This document shows, one piece after another, positions 60,067-64,000 of a stretch of DNA of 64,000 nucleotides (within the stretch, counting starts at the first letter, position 1; the number at the start of each line of letters is the position of its first letter). Both the position numbers and the translations under genes were made by a program. The DNA is from JAIBJN01 sp963775505 (GTDB lineage: Bacteria; Actinomycetota; Thermoleophilia; Gaiellales; Gaiellaceae). Location: the NCBI GenBank assembly GCA_963775505.1, contig CAVZIL010000008.1, positions 62,001 to 126,000 of the forward strand, read 5' to 3'. The notes under the pieces were generated by a model that did not search any database, had not been told where the DNA came from, and saw only the letters and a program-made list of their open reading frames with translations.

Positions 60067-60660
60067 TCACTCGGCGGCGCAGACCGGTGCCTGCAGCCGA
60101 AGCATCGCGGCGTCGTACTGCTGACCCAGGAGCTCGACGGCCCTGGTCTTCGTCTCGAAGCCGTCCCGGTCGCCCGAGCTGCGTGCTGCGAGCGCGCCGT
60201 CGGCGAGCTCGATCATGCTCCGCTCGAGAGCGGCGGCGCGAGCGGCGTCCTCGCGGAAGAGCCGCGGAGGAGCGAGGGCCTCGAACCCCGCGGCGTAGTC
60301 GGCCTGAATCGCCCTCCACCCGCGCAGCGTGGCGACCCGGTCGGCCTCGGACACCCGCAGCGCGAGGTCGCGGAGCCGCTCGTTGCGCTTCGCGCAGAGC
60401 TCGCCGACGGCGAGGACATACCGGCGCTCGGTCGCCGTGGGCTTCTCCGCCGGGGGAGCGTGCGTGCTGCCGGCCTCGACGCGAGCCGCGAACTCTGCCG
60501 CGTCGCGAGGTGGAGGCTCGAACAGCGTGCTGCCGAGCGCCACCGCGCCGCCGAGCGTGACGGCGATGACGGCCAGGATCGAAACAGCCTTGACGAGCGT
60601 CTGCGCGAGTCTCACGGGGGGTCCCCAGCCCAGCATCGCCCGTTCGCGGGCACGGCTCAT
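60067..60660 (-). CDS. Membrane-anchored hypothetical protein
   Basis: The 197-aa product has one N-terminal transmembrane segment (TLVKAVSILAVIAVTLGGAVALGSTLF), a Pro-rich linker and a helical extracytoplasmic domain (residues about 75-195) with two Cys (VGELCAKRNERL and the last LQAPVCAAE) that could form a disulfide. Similar small helical proteins are common in Actinobacteria and not functionally assigned. Start 60660 is the first ATG; 60636 is possible. It is divergent from sucC. Confidence 0.6.
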   Translation of the reverse strand: MSRARERAMLGWGPPVRLAQTLVKAVSILAVIAVTLGGAVALGSTLFEPPPRDAAEFAARVEAGSTHAPPAEKPTATERRYVLAVGELCAKRNERLRDLALRVSEADRVATLRGWRAIQADYAAGFEALAPPRLFREDAARAAALERSMIELADGALAARSSGDRDGFETKTRAVELLGQQYDAAMLRLQAPVCAAE

Positions 60661-60680
60661 CGTCCGAACGAGGGATTGAG

Positions 60681-60739
60681 ACTCGTTTCAGGGTGCTGCC
60701 TCGCCGCCCGGCGGCACAAGGCTTCATTTTGAGACGAGT
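60681..60739. promoter_or_regulatory. Nested inverted repeat before sucC
   Basis: ACTCGTTTCA (60681-60690) and TGAGACGAGT (60730-60739) are inverted copies with one mismatch. Between them, GTGCTGCC and GGCGGCAC pair (one G-U). The structure ends just before a TATAGACT promoter element (60742-60749). It may be an operator or a cruciform-forming control site for sucC. Confidence 0.35.
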
Positions 60740-60760
60740 TCTATAGACTCGCGCCCGGCC

Positions 60761-61900
60761 GTGGACCTCTACGAGCACCAGGGAAAGGAGCTCTTCGCAC
60801 GTGCGGGAATCCCCGTGTCGGAGGGGCGCGTGGCGACGACCCCGGCCGACGCCCGCCTGGCGGCCGAGGAGCTCGGTGGCCAGGTGGTCGTCAAGGCCCA
60901 GGTGCTCGTCGGCGGCCGCGGCAAGGCCGGCGGGATCAAGCTCGCCGACTCGCCCGCCGAGGCCGAGGCCCACGCCGCCGCGATCCTCGGCATGGACATC
61001 GGCGGTCATGTCGTCCGGCGCCTCTGGGTCGAGAAGGCGTCGGACATCGCCAGGGAGTACTACCTCTCGGTCACGTTCGACCGCGGCGAGAAGAAGCCGC
61101 TCTTCATGCTCACGACCGAGGGAGGCGTCGACATCGAGGAGGTCGCGGAGCGGAGCCCCGACGCGCTCGCCCGCCTGCACGTAGATCCGCTCGTTGGCTC
61201 GCAGCCGTGGCAGGGCCGCTGGCTCGTGTTCACCGCGGGCATCGACGACCCGGCCGAGCAGAAGCAGATCACCGCGATCGTCGAGAAGCTCTACCGCGCA
61301 TTCGTCGACTTCGACGCGCTGCTCTGCGAGGTGAACCCGCTGATCGTCACCCCCGAGGGCGAGGTGAAGGCCCTCGACTCGAAGTTCACCGTCGACGACA
61401 ACGCGCTCTACCGGCACCCGGACGTGGCCGAGATGCGCGACGTGGAGGCCGCCGACCCTCAGGAGCAGCTCGCGCGCGAGAAGGGGGTCACGTACGTGAA
61501 GCTCGACGGCGAGATCGGGATCCTCGGCAACGGCGCCGGCCTCGTCATGGCCACGCTCGACGTGATCGACCAGGTCGGCGGGCGACCTGCGAACTTCTGC
61601 GACCTCGGCGGCGGCGGCGACGCGCAGGGCGTCGTCGACGCGCTCGAGGTGATCACGTCCGACGAGCAGGTCAAGGCGATCCTCTTCAACATCTTCGGCG
61701 GGATCACCCGCTGCGACGAGGTCGCGCGCGGCATCCTCGTCGCGCTCGGCCAGATGACGATCGAGCTTCCCATCGTCGTGAGGCTCGACGGCACGAACGC
61801 GGAGGACGGCCGCCGGATGCTGAACGAGGCGGCCCCGTCGAACCTCTACGTCGAGGACACGATGCTCTCGGCGGCCGAGCGCGTGGTGTCGCTCAGGTGA
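60761..61900 (+). CDS. sucC: Succinate-CoA ligase beta subunit
   Basis: The 379-aa product has an ATP-grasp domain (MDLYEHQGKELFARAGIPV, VVVKAQVLVGGRGKAGGIKL, LLCEVNPLIVTPEGEVKALDSKF) and a C-terminal CoA-ligase domain (GNGAGLVMATLDVIDQVGGRPANFCDLGGGG, FNIFGGITRCDEVARGI, RLDGTNAEDGRRML). With SucD it interconverts succinyl-CoA and succinate with nucleotide triphosphate formation in the TCA cycle. GTG start, 11 nt after TAGACT. Its stop overlaps the methyltransferase start (GTGA). Confidence 0.95.
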   Translation: MDLYEHQGKELFARAGIPVSEGRVATTPADARLAAEELGGQVVVKAQVLVGGRGKAGGIKLADSPAEAEAHAAAILGMDIGGHVVRRLWVEKASDIAREYYLSVTFDRGEKKPLFMLTTEGGVDIEEVAERSPDALARLHVDPLVGSQPWQGRWLVFTAGIDDPAEQKQITAIVEKLYRAFVDFDALLCEVNPLIVTPEGEVKALDSKFTVDDNALYRHPDVAEMRDVEAADPQEQLAREKGVTYVKLDGEIGILGNGAGLVMATLDVIDQVGGRPANFCDLGGGGDAQGVVDALEVITSDEQVKAILFNIFGGITRCDEVARGILVALGQMTIELPIVVRLDGTNAEDGRRMLNEAAPSNLYVEDTMLSAAERVVSLR

Positions 61901-62538
61901 GCGCGAACGTCTGGGACGCCCGCGCGGAGGCCTATCGCCACAGCGAGGCGCACCGCGAGGGCGCCGACCTCGACCTCCTCGTCGAGTGGGCGGAGGGCGC
62001 GCGCACCGCGCTCGACGTCGGCGCGGGCGGCGGCCACGTCGCCCGCCGGCTGCGCGAGGCCGGCCTCGAGGTCGTCACCGTCGACCCAGCGGCAGGGATG
62101 CAGGCGGACGTCCAGGCCTTTGCAGAGGATCTGCCCTTCGCCGACGCGAGCTTCGACGTCGTCGCGTGCCGCGCCGCGGTGCACCACTTCGCCGACGCCG
62201 CCACGGGCATTGGGGAGATGGCGCGCGTGGCCTCCGACAAGGTGCTCGTCGTGGACAACCTCTTCATGGACGAGGCCGCCGAGGAGGCCGAGCTGCTCCG
62301 CGATCCGGCCCACGTCCGGAACTACACGGAGGCGGAGTGGCGCGGCCTGCTCCATGGAGCCGGCCTGCGAGTCGAGGAGGCGCGAACGCTCGTCCACCCG
62401 ATCGACGTCGGCGCGTGGCTCGATCGAACGGGCTGCGCTGGCAAGGACGCCGAGCGCGTGCGCGAGCTTCTCGCGGGCCGGATCGACGGCGACCTCGTCC
62501 GGCTCGACCGCATCGCGCTGAGGGCGGTGAAGGGCTAG
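61897..62538 (+). CDS. Class I SAM-dependent methyltransferase between sucC and sucD
   Basis: The 213-aa product has a UbiE/COQ5-like methyltransferase fold: TALDVGAGGGHVARRLREAG (SAM loop), VVTVDPAAGMQ, EDLPFADASFDVVACRAAVHHFADA and KVLVVDNLFMDE. The C-terminal part has ARTLVHPIDVGAWLDRTGC. The substrate is unknown. It starts with GTG inside the sucC stop (GTGA), and its last stop base is the first base of the sucD GTG, so the three genes are translated as a chain. An unrelated gene inside sucCD is unusual. Confidence 0.85.
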   Translation: MSANVWDARAEAYRHSEAHREGADLDLLVEWAEGARTALDVGAGGGHVARRLREAGLEVVTVDPAAGMQADVQAFAEDLPFADASFDVVACRAAVHHFADAATGIGEMARVASDKVLVVDNLFMDEAAEEAELLRDPAHVRNYTEAEWRGLLHGAGLRVEEARTLVHPIDVGAWLDRTGCAGKDAERVRELLAGRIDGDLVRLDRIALRAVKG

Positions 62539-63416
62539 TGGCGATCGTCGTCGATCGCGACACGCGGCTCGTCGTCCAGGGGATCACCGGGCGCGAGGGC
62601 TCCTTCCACGCGACCCGGAACCTTCGCTACGGGACGAACGTCGTCGCCGGAGTCACCCCGGGGAAGGGCGGCGAGAGCGTCGAGGGCGTTCCCGTCTTCG
62701 ACACCGTCCGCGACGCGGTGGCCGAGACGAGCGCGAACACGGCCATGGTCTTCGTCCCGGCACGCTTCGCGGCCGACGCGATCTACGAGGCCGTCGACGC
62801 CGGCATCGAGACGGTCATCTGCATCACCGAGGGCATCCCGGCCCACGACATGCTCCGCGTCTACAACTACGTGCGCCCGCGCGGGGTCACCCTGGTCGGC
62901 CCGAACTGCCCCGGCGTCCTCTCGCCCGGCAAGGCGAATGTGGGGATCATCCCCGCCGAGATCTTTCGCGAGGGGCCCGTCGGCCTCGTCTCCAGATCCG
63001 GCACGCTCACGTACCAGATCGGGCACGAGCTGACACAGCTCGGGATCGGCCAGTCCACGATCGTGGGTATCGGAGGGGACCCCGTCGTCGGGTCGTCGTT
63101 CATCGACGTCCTCGCGCGCTTCCAGGCCGACCCCGAGACCGAGATCGTCGTCATGGTCGGCGAGATCGGCGGCTCGGAGGAGGAGAAAGCGGCCGAGTTC
63201 ATCGGCGCCGAGATGACGAAGCCGGTCGTCGCCTACATCGCGGGCTTCACGGCCCCGCCGGGCAAGACCATGGGCCACGCCGGCGCGATCATCTCCGGAA
63301 GCGCCGGCACGGCGCAGGCGAAGAAGGACGCGCTCGAGGCGCAGGGCGTGCGCGTGGGCACGAACCCGACCGAGGTCGCCCGCCTGGCCGCCGAGGTCGC
63401 CGGAACGCGCGCCTGA
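62538..63416 (+). CDS. sucD: Succinate-CoA ligase alpha subunit
   Basis: The 292-aa product has a CoA-binding Rossmann domain (VVQGITGREGSFHATRNLRYGTNVVAGVTPGKGG, NTAMVFVPARFAADAI, GPNCPGVLSPGKANVGIIP) and the ligase domain with the phosphohistidine loop GHAGAIISGSAGTA. It forms the alpha half of SucCD and carries the phospho-enzyme intermediate. GTG start overlaps the previous stop by one base. Confidence 0.95.
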   Translation: MAIVVDRDTRLVVQGITGREGSFHATRNLRYGTNVVAGVTPGKGGESVEGVPVFDTVRDAVAETSANTAMVFVPARFAADAIYEAVDAGIETVICITEGIPAHDMLRVYNYVRPRGVTLVGPNCPGVLSPGKANVGIIPAEIFREGPVGLVSRSGTLTYQIGHELTQLGIGQSTIVGIGGDPVVGSSFIDVLARFQADPETEIVVMVGEIGGSEEEKAAEFIGAEMTKPVVAYIAGFTAPPGKTMGHAGAIISGSAGTAQAKKDALEAQGVRVGTNPTEVARLAAEVAGTRA

Positions 63417-63425
63417 GGGGGCGTC

Positions 63426-63791
63426 GTGCCTGGCCCCCGCGGCGCGGCCGCGCGCGGGAGACCGGTGCTGCTCAAGGTGGCCCGCGTTGCGGCCGACGTC
63501 ATCACCATGCCTCGCGAGGAGAACGTTCACCCCGACGTGCGCTACCGCGTCGGCTGCTGGCTGGGTGAGAAGATGCCGTCCGGCCTGTTCGCGGTCCTGC
63601 TCCTTGCCAGCGTGGGCTTTCCGCTCGCCACGTGGCTCGAATGGCTGCACGGCGGACTCGGCGAGCCGCTCGGAGTCGAGGTGGTCATGGCGGTCGCCTG
63701 GCTCGCCTCCGCCTCGCTGGCCTATGCGTGGTGGTTCTCGGCGCGGCATGACTCCGCGGAGACTCCGGAGAGCGACTCGTCCCGTCAGTAG
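63426..63791 (+). CDS. Small membrane protein
   Basis: The 121-aa product has two predicted transmembrane segments (SGLFAVLLLASVGFPLATWLEWL and VEVVMAVAWLASASLAYAWWFS), a basic N-terminus and an acidic tail (DSAETPESDSSRQ). No family is recognised. GTG start with a GAGGGGG stretch just upstream; an internal ATG also exists. It follows sucD by 9 nt and may be in the operon. Confidence 0.55.
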   Translation: MPGPRGAAARGRPVLLKVARVAADVITMPREENVHPDVRYRVGCWLGEKMPSGLFAVLLLASVGFPLATWLEWLHGGLGEPLGVEVVMAVAWLASASLAYAWWFSARHDSAETPESDSSRQ

Positions 63792-63800
63792 ACTCGGAGG

Positions 63801-64000
63801 ATGACTGTCATCTCCTTCGCCCGGGGCTTCCCCGGCCCGGATCTGCTCCCGATCGACGAGTTCGGCGACTGCGCGAGGGCGGCGCTCGCCCGCGACGGCG
63901 CGACCGCGCTCAACTACGGCCCTCCGCTCGGCTACCTCCCTCTGCGGGAGTGGCTCGCCGAGCGCCACGACGTCGACGTGTCCCGCGTCATGATCACCAA
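63801..64000 (+). CDS. PLP-dependent aminotransferase class I/II, N-terminal fragment
   Basis: The gene runs off the right edge after 66 codons. ISFARGFPGPDLLPIDEFGDCARAALARDGATALNYGPPLGYLPLREWLAERH is the start of an aminotransferase of the 2-aminoadipate/MocR type: FxxGFPxPxLFP, then LNYGPPxGYxPLREWLAE. Such enzymes transfer an amino group with PLP; the active Lys is outside the window. ATG with CGGAGG directly upstream and a TAGACT box 6 nt before the start. Confidence 0.85.
   Translation, partial: MTVISFARGFPGPDLLPIDEFGDCARAALARDGATALNYGPPLGYLPLREWLAERHDVDVSRVMIT

Overview
The window is GC-rich actinobacterial chromosome, probably class Thermoleophilia (Gaiellales/Solirubrobacterales-like). 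This is inferred from base composition, gene content (selA/selB/tRNA-Sec, MurT/GatD, ECF42 sigma factor with DGPF partner, BTAD and adenylate-cyclase/AAA/TPR regulators) and very common promoters in which a TAnnnT -10 box lies only 6-9 nt before the start codon, meaning leaderless mRNA. No rRNA, CRISPR array, IS transposase or phage gene was seen. Most genes look vertically inherited; the one segment with clear signs of insertion is 27.5-29.6 kb.

Layout. 1-8.8 kb: end of an ABC permease, a GST-like protein, secreted LVIVD and SIMPL proteins, a large frameshifted BTAD/cyclase/ATPase regulator and a two-domain rhodanese. 8.8-13.6 kb: cation/proton antiporter, murJ, and a murT-gatD operon carrying two lesions (a frameshift in murT and loss of the GatD catalytic Cys). 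13.7-20.6 kb: a block of secreted or redox proteins (LVIVD/PA-domain protein, GMC oxidoreductase, M28 peptidase, exported repeat-like protein). 20.7-27.1 kb: an intact zinc-ribbon/cyclase/AAA/TPR regulator, membrane proteins, a CBS protein and a coiled-coil protein. 27.1-29.6 kb: an RTX-type calcium-binding protein gene bracketed by a truncated tRNA-Sec copy (left) and the intact tRNA-Sec (right). 29.6-36 kb: selenocysteine machinery with an O-methyltransferase embedded between selA and selB. 36-42 kb: VanW protein, BioY, SRPBCC, LOG protein, site-2 protease and a RibD-like reductase. 42-48.2 kb: fused MoaD-MoaE, methylmalonyl-CoA mutase large subunit, carboxyltransferase subunit, and the DGPF/ECF42 pair. 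48-55.9 kb: secreted beta-propeller-like protein, GGDEF/HD-GYP enzyme with a 30-aa leader gene, NlpC/P60 hydrolase, SOS-controlled dinB, double GNAT, pgsA. 55.9-60 kb: biotin carboxylase/BCCP, sucrase/ferredoxin-like protein, and a JmjC/cupin hydroxylase next to a tiny gene for an Asp/Thr/Ala repeat peptide. 60-64 kb: sucC-methyltransferase-sucD, a membrane protein and the start of an aminotransferase.

How the genes work together. The biotin carboxylase/BCCP (55.9 kb), carboxyltransferase (44.9 kb) and methylmalonyl-CoA mutase large subunit (42.8 kb) would carry propionyl-CoA to succinyl-CoA, which SucCD (60.8-63.4 kb) links to succinate; BioY supplies biotin. SelA, SelB and tRNA-Sec indicate a UGA-decoding selenoprotein trait, though no selenoprotein gene was recognised here.

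Most worth following up: (i) the tRNA-Sec duplication around the RTX gene; (ii) the acidic repeat peptide next to a JmjC/cupin hydroxylase and a ferredoxin-like protein, a candidate undescribed peptide-modification system; (iii) a near-identical 18-bp palindrome at two distant promoters; (iv) methyltransferases translationally coupled inside selA-selB and sucC-sucD; (v) the damaged murT-gatD operon. Several lesions are single-base and could be sequencing or assembly errors; this is stated where relevant.
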